From Egicoccus halophilus (lineage in GTDB: Bacteria; Actinomycetota; Nitriliruptoria; Nitriliruptorales; Nitriliruptoraceae), in the NCBI RefSeq assembly GCF_004300825.1, contig NZ_CP036250.1, positions 930,001 to 994,000 on the forward strand: DNA of 64,000 bases. The letters run 5' to 3'. Position numbers and translations under genes: made by a program. Below, piece by piece: positions 41,951 to 50,549 of the stretch. Within the stretch, counting starts at the first letter, position 1; each line of letters starts with the position of its first letter. The notes under the pieces are model-generated. The model did not search any database. It worked only from the letters and a program-made list of their open reading frames with translations, and was not told the DNA's origin.

Positions 41951-43750
41951 ATGTCCCTGTCGCGCCCGTCCCGACCGCCCCGCCCCGCGCGTGGGCTCGT
42001 CGCCGACCTGCGGCGGTCGTTCCGTGGGGTGCTCGCCGCGGTCGTCGCGCTGCTGCTGGTGCTCGCCGTCCTGTCCACGGTCGTGCTCGCGTTCCTGCAC
42101 CCCGACGTACGTCAGGACACCGTCGTCACCCGCACGATGCGCGAGGCCCACGAGGGCATGGTCGACATGGAGTCGGGCCTGTCGGGCTGGATCGCGACCG
42201 GGGAGGACGAGTACCTCGCGGTCGCCGACCACGGGCGGGCGACCGTCGACCGGGCGGCCGGCGGCTTCGCCGACCTGCTCGGCAACGACGCGGCCCTCGA
42301 CCGGTCGATCCTCGACCTCCGGCTCGCCCAGGAGGCCTGGCTGCAGCAGTGGGCCCAACAGGCCCGCGCCCTCGACCGCACCGGGCTCGGCACGGTCGAG
42401 CGGTCGCGCCTGCTGCAGGAGGGCAGCGTGCTGTTCGCCCGCTACCGGGTGACCCACCAGACCGCCATCGACCAGGCCGCCGCCCGCCGCGACGTCGCGC
42501 TGCACGCCGAGCGTTCGGCGCTGTCGGCCGGGCTCGGCGGCGCCCTGCTGCTCGTGGTGGTGGTGGCGCTGATCGCCCGGCACGCCTCGCGTCGGCTCGC
42601 CGGCGCGGTCGCCCGTCCCATCACCGACCTGCTCGCCGGCATGGACCGGCTCGCGGCCGGGCACGCGCCCGAGGTCCACGACCTCGACGGGCCGGCCGAG
42701 CTGCAGGCGCTGGCCCGTGGGCTCGAGGACGCCAGCGAGCAGCTGCGCCGCGACCGGGCGGCACTGCTGCGCGAGCAGCAGCACACCGAGCGGGCCGCGA
42801 CCGTCCTGCGCTCGATCCTCGACGTCGCCCGCGAGATCGCCGGCAGCCTCAACGTGCGCTACGTCGCCGAGACGCTGGCCGAGGCCGCCAAGCGCATCGC
42901 CGACGTGCAGCGCGCCGTCGTGTGGATCAGCGACGGGTCGTCGTTGGTCGCGATCCACGACTCGAGCCGGCCCCGCGGTACCACGCCGGACCTCCCGCCC
43001 GTCGGCGTCGGCGACGGTGGTGTCGGACTGGCCGCCCGTGACGCCCGACCCGCCGTCGTCGTCGGCGACCACCCGGGCTGGGCCTTCCCGCTCATCGTCG
43101 GTGGCCGGGTCGTCGGCGTGCTCGAGCTGACCGATGCGCCGACGGACCTCGTCGAGGACCTCATCGAGCCGCTCGAGACGCTCGCGATCCACGGCGCCGC
43201 CGCCCTCGAGGCCGCGCGTCTGCACCACCAGTCGCAGGAGCTGGCCCAGGTCGACGCGCTGACCCAGCTGTTCAACCGGCGCCGCCTCGACGGTGACCTG
43301 CAGGTCGAGCTCGAGCGCAGCAAGCGCTACGGCCGGCCGCTCGGGTTCCTGCTGCTCGACGTCGACCACTTCAAGCAGCTCAACGACACCTACGGGCACC
43401 TGCACGGCGACGAGGTCCTGCGCATGATCGGCGAGACGCTCGCCGGCATGGTGCGCAGCAGCGACACCGTCTACCGCTACGGCGGCGAGGAGTTCGCCGT
43501 GCTGGTACGCGAGGGCACGGTCGACGACGCCCAGCAGCTGGCCGAACGCCTGCGGGCCGCGCTCGAGCGGGTGTTCGCCGGCAGCCAGGGCTTCGCGAAG
43601 GTGACCGCGTCCTTCGGCGTGACCAGCGTGCCCGCACTCGGCTGCTCCGCCGACGAGCTGGTCGGCGCGGCCGACCGGGCCCTGTACGCCGCCAAGCGCA
43701 ACGGGCGCAACCGCGTCGAGGTGGACGAGGTCAGCCTCCTGCCCGCGTGA
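41951..43750 (+). CDS. Diguanylate cyclase with sensor, HAMP and GAF domains
   Basis: A 599-residue membrane receptor making c-di-GMP. Layout: first helix (about 25-48), extracellular helical sensor of CHASE3 kind (about 50-190, GMVDMESGLSGWIATGEDEYL), second helix (about 192-213), HAMP, GAF (about 285-420) and GGDEF (about 435-595). The active-site GGEEF is at 511-515. The product-inhibition I-site RSSD is at 502-505, exactly five residues before it, so feedback control should be intact. No EAL or PilZ gene nearby. The ATG at 41951 begins right before the basic N-terminus. Confidence 0.92.
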   Translation: MSLSRPSRPPRPARGLVADLRRSFRGVLAAVVALLLVLAVLSTVVLAFLHPDVRQDTVVTRTMREAHEGMVDMESGLSGWIATGEDEYLAVADHGRATVDRAAGGFADLLGNDAALDRSILDLRLAQEAWLQQWAQQARALDRTGLGTVERSRLLQEGSVLFARYRVTHQTAIDQAAARRDVALHAERSALSAGLGGALLLVVVVALIARHASRRLAGAVARPITDLLAGMDRLAAGHAPEVHDLDGPAELQALARGLEDASEQLRRDRAALLREQQHTERAATVLRSILDVAREIAGSLNVRYVAETLAEAAKRIADVQRAVVWISDGSSLVAIHDSSRPRGTTPDLPPVGVGDGGVGLAARDARPAVVVGDHPGWAFPLIVGGRVVGVLELTDAPTDLVEDLIEPLETLAIHGAAALEAARLHHQSQELAQVDALTQLFNRRRLDGDLQVELERSKRYGRPLGFLLLDVDHFKQLNDTYGHLHGDEVLRMIGETLAGMVRSSDTVYRYGGEEFAVLVREGTVDDAQQLAERLRAALERVFAGSQGFAKVTASFGVTSVPALGCSADELVGAADRALYAAKRNGRNRVEVDEVSLLPA

Positions 43751-43805
43751 ACCCGCCCGTCCTCGCGGTCGGTGCCGTTCGGGGCGGGTCGCGGGAGCGA
43801 GGCGT

Positions 43806-43811
43806 TACGGT
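43806..43811 (+). promoter_or_regulatory. Probable -10 element (TACGGT)
   Basis: TACGGT in GTTACGGTCG, 26 nt before the GTG at 43838. An ACCCGCCC/GGGCGGGT pair at 43751-43758 and 43782-43789 just upstream may terminate the cyclase transcript. Confidence 0.45.
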
Positions 43812-43837
43812 CGATCCGACCTCGGAAAGGGACGACC

Positions 43838-44878
43838 GTGCCGTTCGTTCGTGTCGTGGTGTACGGCATCGCCAAGACCTTCAGCAAGGTCTTCGGGCTG
43901 GCCACGATGGCGTTCTTCGGCCGCATGCCGTCGCGCGACGACGACAAGATGGCGGCCGTCGGCCTGCTGTCGATCACCTGGGTGCCGGTCGTCGCCGCCA
44001 TCGCCTTCCCGCAGCTGGGGGAGATGATCATCCCGTTCGCGCCCGACGACGACCAGCTGATCCGCTGGATCGCGCTCGGGACCGCGCTGGTGATCCCGCT
44101 CGTGGTGGGGCTCACCGTCAGCCGGATGCACAACAACGAGGGCGGACGCACCCGTTCCACGTGGGAGCACCTGTGGCACGGCTTCTGGTACACGCCGGTC
44201 ATCGGGCTGGCCGTGTGCGGCGTGATCGTGGTGGTGCCGTTCGTCAAGACCTCGTACCTGATCCGGCGCTTCAGCGTCGAGCGCATGATGGTCATGATCC
44301 CGAGCGGCACCTACGACGCCGCCGTCGACCACGTCGTCGCCTCGCTGCGACGCCGGGGGATCGAGGCGGAGGTCACCGAGCCCGAGCGGTCCATCAAGAG
44401 CATGTTCCGCCTGCTCGGCTTCGTGCTCGGGCACATCTTCTGTCGCGACGTCGCCGACAAGATGAAGGCGATCCGCGGGCACGACGCGGGGGGCAACTGG
44501 TTCGAGGTGACCGTGCACGCCGCCGACCTGTCCGTGATCGGCGACCAGAAGCCGGCGACCCGGGTGCTGGCCGTGCTGGCCGAGGAACTCGACGAGCGGG
44601 TGGTCTACTTCACCTGGGACGACGCCTCGCAGCGGATCGAGGACCGCATGCGCGAGCAGCGCGAGCAGCTCGAGAACGGTGACGAGCCGGACCTCGACGA
44701 GCTGCGGCAGCTCGCCGAGGAACTGGCCACCCTCCAGCTCGACAAGGAGGAGTGGAACAACGTGCGTCGCAACCTCTACCGCCTCGAGCGCGACGCCTAC
44801 GCCAGGGCTGCCGGGCGGGAGGACCCGGAGGCGGCGACCCGTGAGGTCCAGGAGCGCTCCTCCGCGCACACCGCCTGA
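43838..44878 (+). CDS. Membrane protein of unknown function with cytoplasmic helical tail
   Basis: A 346-residue protein I do not recognise. Three transmembrane helices are likely (about 42-66, 73-95 and 115-138). Then comes a mixed alpha/beta domain (SYLIRRFSVERMMVMIPSG, VVASLRRRGIEAEVTEPE) and a charged, possibly coiled C-terminus (about 265-346, RMREQREQLENGDE). GTG at 43838 is preceded by GGAAAGGGA. The family appears unnamed. Position between two signalling genes (cyclase and chemoreceptor) is noted, but no functional link can be shown. Confidence 0.7.
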   Translation: MPFVRVVVYGIAKTFSKVFGLATMAFFGRMPSRDDDKMAAVGLLSITWVPVVAAIAFPQLGEMIIPFAPDDDQLIRWIALGTALVIPLVVGLTVSRMHNNEGGRTRSTWEHLWHGFWYTPVIGLAVCGVIVVVPFVKTSYLIRRFSVERMMVMIPSGTYDAAVDHVVASLRRRGIEAEVTEPERSIKSMFRLLGFVLGHIFCRDVADKMKAIRGHDAGGNWFEVTVHAADLSVIGDQKPATRVLAVLAEELDERVVYFTWDDASQRIEDRMREQREQLENGDEPDLDELRQLAEELATLQLDKEEWNNVRRNLYRLERDAYARAAGREDPEAATREVQERSSAHTA

Positions 44879-44980
44879 GCACCCGGTGACGAGCGGTACC
44901 GCGCGGTAGCGCTTGGTTCCTGCGCAGCGGTGCCGACAGGGCGGTCCTCCCTGCCGGATCAGCGCTCATGGAGGAGCCCC

Positions 44981-46420
44981 GTGCACACCCTGTCGTTGCG
45001 AGCCCGCCTGCTGGGCAGTTTCGCGCTCCTCATCCTCGTGTTCCTCGCCGTGGCCGGTTGGCGGGTGTCGGACTCGGAGGGCATCGCCCGCAGCACGGCC
45101 GCCGCCCGGGAACAGTCCGGTGCCAACGTGCAGGTCGCCAACGAGCTGCGGATCGCCCTGCTGCACCGCGACGGCCAGCTCGCCAAGATGCTGCTGGCCG
45201 ACGAACCGACCGAACGCGACACGCACCAGCGCGCGCAGGCGGCGGCGCAGGCGCAGGCGCAGGCACTCCTCGACGAGCTGGAGGTCGGTGACTCGGCCCT
45301 GGCCGCCGAACTCGTCACGGCGAGCGTCGACCTCGAGACGCAGGTCGCCGACGTCATGACCCGGCTCGCCGCCGGGGACGAGGCCGGTGCCCGGCAACGC
45401 TTCGAGGCGGCGGTCGAGCCGTCGACGACGCACGCCCTGGAGCTGGCCACCGACTACGCCGCCGCGCAGCAGGCCACGGCCGACACGGCCGAGGCCGACG
45501 GCAACGCCGCCTCGAGCGCGAACCGGGTCGCGACGCTGGCCGCGATGGCGACCGTCGCCGCGGCCGCGATGGGCTTCGGCTGGCTCGTCGCCGGGTCGAT
45601 CGCGCGGCGCCTGCAGCGGGCCGCCGCGACCCTCGACGGCCAGGCGCTCGACCTCGGACAGGTCAGCGGCGACCTCGCCGGCTCGGTCGACGCCGTGACC
45701 GACCAGGCCTCGGTGGCGGCCTCCGCCGGCGAGCAGGTGTCCGCGAACGTCGCGACGGTCGCGACCGCGGTGGAGGAGATGAACGCCAGCACCAGTGAGA
45801 TCGCCACGAGCGCCAGCCAGGCGTCGCAGGTCGCCGAGGAGGCGGTCGCCGTGGTCGCCCAGACCAGCACGACCGTGGCGGCGCTGGGGCACTCCAGCGC
45901 CCAGATCGGCGGGGTCGTGGAGGCCATCGCCGAGATCGCCCAGCAGACCAACCTGCTGGCCCTCAACGCCACCATCGAAGCGGCCCGTGCCGGCGAGGCC
46001 GGCAAGGGGTTCGCCGTCGTGGCCGGCGAGGTGAAGAACCTCTCCACCCAGACCGCCCAGGCGACCGAGGAGATCACGCGCCGCATCGAGGCGATCCGGG
46101 CCGACGCCGAGGGCGCGGTCGCCTCCATCGAGCGGATCGAGGAGGTCATCGGGCGGGTCGCGCAGCTGCAGGCCACCATCGCCGCGGCCGTCGGGGAGCA
46201 GACCGCCGCGACCCACGAGATCGCCCGGAGCGTCGCCGAGGCCGCGGCCGGCAGTGCACAGATCGCCGAGAACGTCGCCGGCGTGGCCGACGCCTCCCGC
46301 GGGTCCGGCTCGGCCGCCGCCAGCACGCTCGCCGCCGCCGACCAGCTCGGCGCCCTGGCACGCGACCTGCAGCGCCTGGTCGACGGTGCCGCGGCACGCC
46401 CGGCACCGGCGCGCGTCTGA
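44981..46420 (+). CDS. Methyl-accepting chemotaxis protein
   Basis: A 479-residue chemoreceptor. An N-terminal helix (about 5-27) is followed by a four-helix-bundle sensor domain with Ala/Gln-rich helices, a second helix (about 183-203) and then the long signalling coiled coil. The conserved hairpin tip is [40 protein letters not shown]. No distinct HAMP domain is visible, which shortens it compared with classical receptors. GTG at 44981 has GGAGGAG 5 nt upstream. No che genes are in the window, so signalling partners lie elsewhere. Confidence 0.92.
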   Translation: MHTLSLRARLLGSFALLILVFLAVAGWRVSDSEGIARSTAAAREQSGANVQVANELRIALLHRDGQLAKMLLADEPTERDTHQRAQAAAQAQAQALLDELEVGDSALAAELVTASVDLETQVADVMTRLAAGDEAGARQRFEAAVEPSTTHALELATDYAAAQQATADTAEADGNAASSANRVATLAAMATVAAAAMGFGWLVAGSIARRLQRAAATLDGQALDLGQVSGDLAGSVDAVTDQASVAASAGEQVSANVATVATAVEEMNASTSEIATSASQASQVAEEAVAVVAQTSTTVAALGHSSAQIGGVVEAIAEIAQQTNLLALNATIEAARAGEAGKGFAVVAGEVKNLSTQTAQATEEITRRIEAIRADAEGAVASIERIEEVIGRVAQLQATIAAAVGEQTAATHEIARSVAEAAAGSAQIAENVAGVADASRGSGSAAASTLAAADQLGALARDLQRLVDGAAARPAPARV

Positions 46421-46462
46421 CCGGCGAGCCCGCCCGGCGACCCCGACCGACGACCCCGACCG

Positions 46463-46498
46463 ACGACCCGTCGCCCGCGCTGCCGGGCGGCGGGTCGT
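46463..46498 (+). terminator. Hairpin terminator after chemoreceptor gene
   Basis: ACGACCCG and GCCCG on the left pair with CGGGC and CGGGTCGT on the right (about 15 bp with one wobble) around a 6-nt loop. Confidence 0.6.
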
Positions 46499-46552
46499 GC
46501 CGGGTTCGCACCGTTTGCTCCCCACCCGTTCCTCGGCGCACGGAGGTCTCCG

Positions 46553-46558
46553 TAGCGT
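46553..46558 (+). promoter_or_regulatory. Probable -10 element of SLH-protein gene (TAGCGT)
   Basis: TAGCGT in CCGTAGCGTTCG, 77 nt before the ATG at 46636. Confidence 0.45.
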
Positions 46559-46635
46559 TCGCCGCACGGGATCCCGGTGTCGTGCCGGTGGTGGGCGTGT
46601 GCCCTCCCGTGTCCCCGAACACGAGGAGTACGCCC

Positions 46636-48645
46636 ATGCGGCGCAGATGGACCTCCGCGGTGCTGGCCGCGGCACTGGCGGTGTCGACGGGTGTCGCGCC
46701 CGTCGCCGCCTCGACGGCGTCGGCCGGGCACGCCCCCGGCGACGGGCCGTGCGGCGAGGCGGTGCCCCGTGCGCCCTTCGTCGACGTCGTCGCGGGCACG
46801 GCCCACGCCGACGCGATCGACTGCGCCCACGCGCGTGACCTCGTGCGCGGGGTCACCGCCGAACGCTTCGCGCCCGAGCGCGCCGTCACGCGGGCGCAGG
46901 CCGCCTCGCTGGTGGCCCGGGCCCTCGAGCAGGGCGGGGTGACGTTGCCGGCGCCCGACGAGGGGAGCGCATTCGGCGACGTCGCGGCGGCCCACCGTGA
47001 CAACGTGCGGCGCCTGCAGGCCGTCGGGGTGGTGCAGGGCCGCACCGACGGTTCGTTCGGCGGCGACGCGCCGGTCACCCGCGAGCAGTTCGCCAGCCTG
47101 ATGGTCCGGGCGCTGTCGCACGCCCGGGGCCTGGACGTGCTGGCCGCCGCGCGCGGCGCCTTCCCGGACGTCGCCTCGGCCGCGCACCGCGCCAACGTCG
47201 ACGCGGCCGCCGAGCAGTGGCTGCTGCTGGGCCGACGGGACAGCACCTTCGCGCCCGGGGCCGTCACCCGTCGTGACCAGGCCGCCAGCGTGGTGACCCG
47301 CCTGCTCGCCGAGATCGGTCGGGCCGACGTGCGCACCGCCGGCGGCGAGGTGTGGGCGCTGGACCAGGGCACCGACCGCATCCACGTCTACGACGGCGAC
47401 GCCGGGTTCGAGGAGCTCGTCACCATCGACGTGCGCCCGCAGGCGCTGCGCGACGCTGGCTTCGCGGCCGCGCCCACGGGGCAGTTCACCGTGCCGCACA
47501 TGATCGAGTTCGACTCCCGGCAGCGCTACGCGTTCGTGGCCGCGACCGCCGGTGGGGTGACCATCGTCGTCGACGCCCGCAGCAAGCAGGTCGTCGAGGT
47601 GCTGCCCACCGGTCCCGGCAGCCACATGGCGGCGGTCACCCCCGACGACTCGGCCGTGTGGGTCGCGGTCATCGGCACGGCGGGCCGACACAGCACCCGC
47701 GCGAACCCGACCGACCCTTACGGCGCCCCCATCCCGGCGCAGGCGCGCAAGATGGTCGAGATCCCGCTCGACCTCGACGCCGACGAGCCGGGTTTCGCGA
47801 TCGGCCGGGAGCTGCAGCTCGAGGACCTGGTGGCGCCGCTCGAGGCGGCCAACGGCTGGGAGTACCCGTCGTACAGTCCCATCTGCCACCAGTACACCGC
47901 CGACTCGTCGCAGGCCTGGATCACGCTCGGACCGAGCTGGAACCAGGGCGCACTGGTGGTGCTCGACCTCGCCTCGGGCACGCTGGTGCCCGACGCGGCC
48001 TTCGACCCGCAGCAGGTGCGGGCCAACTGCGGGATCTCGGTGACCGAGGACCGGGTGATCGTCAACTGGTCGGGCCGGGTGGAGCCGGGCGCGGACAGCA
48101 ACGGCGAGTGGTACGTCATCGACCCCCGGACCTACGAGCTGCTCGACGTCCGCGACACCGAGGGGTTCGACGCCCACGGCCTGCGCGTCACGCGTGACGG
48201 CAGCGAGTACTGGCAGGTCAACCGCCTCACCGACAACGCCCTGGTCATCGATGCCGAGACCCTCGAGGTGACGCGGCGGATCCCGGCGATCGCCGACACG
48301 CCCGACATCCTCGACTACAGCCCCGACGGTCGACTGCTGTACGTCACCCAGCGGGGGCCGACACCCCGGTCGGGGGCCATCCACGCCGCCAGCGGCCAGC
48401 AGCCCGGCGTCGCCGTGGTCGACGTCGCCAGCGGACGGCGACTCGGCGTGCTGCGCCAGGCACCGGTCACCAACGCCGAGGGCGGCCTGGTCAACGACGT
48501 CCACGGCATCGGCGTGCGGGTCGCGTCCGACGACGACACCCTGCCGGCGCCCGTGGCGGCGATCAGCACCGCCAGCTTCGATGCACGGGTGGCGGATCCG
48601 GCGACGTTCGGGGCGCACTGCTCGCTCCCGGTCGCGCAGGTCTGA
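46636..48645 (+). CDS. Secreted SLH-domain protein with beta-propeller
   Basis: A 669-residue exported protein. A signal peptide ends near ASTASAG (about residue 31). Three S-layer-homology repeats follow: PFVDV to VTRAQAASLVARAL, AFGDV to VTREQFASLMVRAL, and AFPDV to VTRRDQAASVV (about 45-230). The rest is a YVTN/quinoprotein-like propeller (VWALDQGTDRIHVYDGD, RYAFVAATAGGVTIVVDARSKQVVEVL, PDDSAVWVAVIG). No C-terminal anchor, so cell-wall binding would depend on the SLH part. The ATG at 46636 has GAGGAG 7 nt before it. A perfect 16-bp terminator stem follows the gene. Confidence 0.85.
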   Translation: MRRRWTSAVLAAALAVSTGVAPVAASTASAGHAPGDGPCGEAVPRAPFVDVVAGTAHADAIDCAHARDLVRGVTAERFAPERAVTRAQAASLVARALEQGGVTLPAPDEGSAFGDVAAAHRDNVRRLQAVGVVQGRTDGSFGGDAPVTREQFASLMVRALSHARGLDVLAAARGAFPDVASAAHRANVDAAAEQWLLLGRRDSTFAPGAVTRRDQAASVVTRLLAEIGRADVRTAGGEVWALDQGTDRIHVYDGDAGFEELVTIDVRPQALRDAGFAAAPTGQFTVPHMIEFDSRQRYAFVAATAGGVTIVVDARSKQVVEVLPTGPGSHMAAVTPDDSAVWVAVIGTAGRHSTRANPTDPYGAPIPAQARKMVEIPLDLDADEPGFAIGRELQLEDLVAPLEAANGWEYPSYSPICHQYTADSSQAWITLGPSWNQGALVVLDLASGTLVPDAAFDPQQVRANCGISVTEDRVIVNWSGRVEPGADSNGEWYVIDPRTYELLDVRDTEGFDAHGLRVTRDGSEYWQVNRLTDNALVIDAETLEVTRRIPAIADTPDILDYSPDGRLLYVTQRGPTPRSGAIHAASGQQPGVAVVDVASGRRLGVLRQAPVTNAEGGLVNDVHGIGVRVASDDDTLPAPVAAISTASFDARVADPATFGAHCSLPVAQV

Positions 48646-48676
48646 GCCCGCTTCCCCCACCAAGGAACAACGAACG

Positions 48677-48718
48677 ACGGCGGCCACGGCCCTTCTCGCG
48701 GAGGGCCGTGGCCGCCGT
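48677..48718. terminator. Bidirectional 16-bp hairpin terminator
   Basis: Perfect stem ACGGCGGCCACGGCCC with its complement at 48703-48718 and a 10-nt loop, in the 82-bp gap between the convergent SLH and SulP genes. The best terminator in the window. Confidence 0.75.
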
Positions 48719-48727
48719 ACGAGGTGC

Positions 48728-50233
48728 TCAGTGGGCGGCGGTGAGCTGCCCGGTGAGCCGCTCGTGCAGCTCGGCACTGTGGTCGGAGAGCCCCACGATC
48801 GTGGCGGGCACGCCGCGGGCGGCGAAGCGGGCCACGATGCCGTCGAGCACGACGACCGCCGACGAGTCCCACACCTCGGCCTGGTGCAGGTCGATGACCA
48901 CCTCGTCGACCGCTTCGGTGACGTCGAACTCGTGCACCAGCTGGTTGGCGGAGGCGAAGAACAGCTCGCCCATGACCACGTAGCTGCGGACGCGCCCGGT
49001 GGGGTCGAGCACCCGGAACATCCGGGCGTGGTGCGCGGCCCGGCGGGTGAAGACGACCATGGCGAGCAGCACCCCGGCGATCACGCCGTAGGCGAGGTTG
49101 TGGGTGACGACGACCACGCCGACGGTGACGAGCATGACCAGCGTCTCGGTCTTCGGCGTCCGTCGCAGCGTGTTGAGCTTGAGGCTGCTCCACTCGAAGG
49201 TCGCGACGGCCACGACCACCATGACGGCCACCAGCGCCGCCATCGGGATCAGCGCCACGAGGTCACCGAGCAGCAGGATCAGCACCAGCAGGAACACGCC
49301 CGCGGACAGCGTCGACAGGCGCGTGCGTGCACCGGAGCGCACGTTGATCATCGACTGGCCGATCATGGCGCAGCCGGCCATGCCGCCGAGGAACCCGGTG
49401 GCGACGTTGGCCAGGCCCTGCGCCCGCGACTCGCGGCCCTTGTCGGACGGGGTGCCGGTGACGTCGTCGAGCAGCTGCGCGGTCAGCAGCGACTCGAGCA
49501 GGCCGACGAAGGCGAGGGCGAGCGCGTAGGGCGCCACGATCTGCAGGGTCTCGAGCGTCAGCGGGACCGCCGGGATGCCGAGCACCGGCAGCGTGTCGGG
49601 GAGCTCACCCATCCCGCCGACGGTCGGGACGCGCACGTCGAAGGCGACGGCGACGGCGGTCAGCGCGACGATGGCGACCAGCGGCGCCGGAACGACCCTG
49701 GTGATCCGCGGCAGGGCGTACATGATCGCCAGGCCGCCCGCGACCATGGCCCACACGGCCCAACCCTCCTCGACGACGTAGGGCAACTGGGCGAGGAAGA
49801 TCAGCACGGCCAGGGCGTTGACGAACCCGGTCATCACCGTGCGCGGCACGAACCGCATCAGGTTGCCGATGCCGAGCCAGCCGAGCACCAGCTGCAGCAC
49901 GCCGGTGACGACGGTGGCGGCGAACAGGTACTCGACCCCGTGCTCGCGCACCAGCGGCACCATCAGCAGTGCCATCGCGCCGGTCGCGGCGGAGATCATC
50001 GCCGGACGACCGCCGGCGAACGCGAGGATGATCGCGATGGAGAACGAGGCGTAGAGGCCGACCTTCGGGTCCACGCCGGCGATCAGCGAGAAGGCGATGG
50101 CCTCGGGGATCAGGGCGAGCGCGACCACCAGGCCGGCGAGCAGCTCGGTCCTGGGGTCCTGCCACCACTGTTCGCGCAGGCGGGCCGACCGCGGGCGGGG
50201 GTCGGCGGTGGTTCGGGAGCGGATCTGCGGCAC
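48728..50233 (-). CDS. SulP-family anion transporter with STAS domain
   Basis: A 501-residue transporter. About twelve helices start at LLAGLVVALALIPEAIAFSLIAGVDP, the SulP signature; GGRPAMISAATGAMALL and GGMAGCAMIGQSMINVRSGARTRLST are also typical. A C-terminal STAS domain (about 410-501) contains VDEVVIDLHQAEVWDSSAVVVLDGI, with the Asp-Ser-Ser site. Substrates of the family include sulfate, bicarbonate and dicarboxylates; which applies is unknown. GTG at 50233 lies 11 nt after a TACGTT -10 and has no clear Shine-Dalgarno. Confidence 0.9.
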   Translation of the reverse strand: MPQIRSRTTADPRPRSARLREQWWQDPRTELLAGLVVALALIPEAIAFSLIAGVDPKVGLYASFSIAIILAFAGGRPAMISAATGAMALLMVPLVREHGVEYLFAATVVTGVLQLVLGWLGIGNLMRFVPRTVMTGFVNALAVLIFLAQLPYVVEEGWAVWAMVAGGLAIMYALPRITRVVPAPLVAIVALTAVAVAFDVRVPTVGGMGELPDTLPVLGIPAVPLTLETLQIVAPYALALAFVGLLESLLTAQLLDDVTGTPSDKGRESRAQGLANVATGFLGGMAGCAMIGQSMINVRSGARTRLSTLSAGVFLLVLILLLGDLVALIPMAALVAVMVVVAVATFEWSSLKLNTLRRTPKTETLVMLVTVGVVVVTHNLAYGVIAGVLLAMVVFTRRAAHHARMFRVLDPTGRVRSYVVMGELFFASANQLVHEFDVTEAVDEVVIDLHQAEVWDSSAVVVLDGIVARFAARGVPATIVGLSDHSAELHERLTGQLTAAH

Positions 50234-50244
50234 GGGGGTCTCGC

Positions 50245-50250
50245 AACGTA
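50245..50250 (-). promoter_or_regulatory. -10 element of sulP gene, very short leader (TACGTT)
   Basis: Reverse-strand TACGTT; the expected leader is about 5 nt before the GTG at 50233. Confidence 0.4.
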
Positions 50251-50446
50251 CGGGCACGCGCGGCACACAACCCTGGCGGGATCCATGGCGAGCCGCGGTG
50301 CGACGAAAGGGGAGCAACGTCCGTGGGTCCCCAGAGCGGCTGCCAGCAGGATCTCGATCCGGACGCCGCGCGACCGTACCGGAGCGCCGGTGGCGGCAGG
50401 CCGGGCGGGAGGATGGGAATTGGTCGGGGGCGGGGGCGCTGCGGGC

Positions 50447-50452
50447 TACCTT
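50447..50452 (+). promoter_or_regulatory. Probable -10 element of prfC (TACCTT)
   Basis: TACCTT in GGCTACCTTCG, 97 nt before the ATG at 50550. The divergent gap 50234-50549 contains nothing else I can name. Confidence 0.4.
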
Positions 50453-50549
50453 CGATGCCGACGGTGCCGCCACCTCGACCGGCGACGGGCACGAGGCTGC
50501 TCCGGGGGCGCCGGAACGAACCCGTCCGTTCTCTTGCAGGAAAGACACC

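Noticed and set aside
45454-48777. Long reverse frame opposite the chemoreceptor and SLH genes
   Set aside because: No domain, no start signal; both forward genes are certain.
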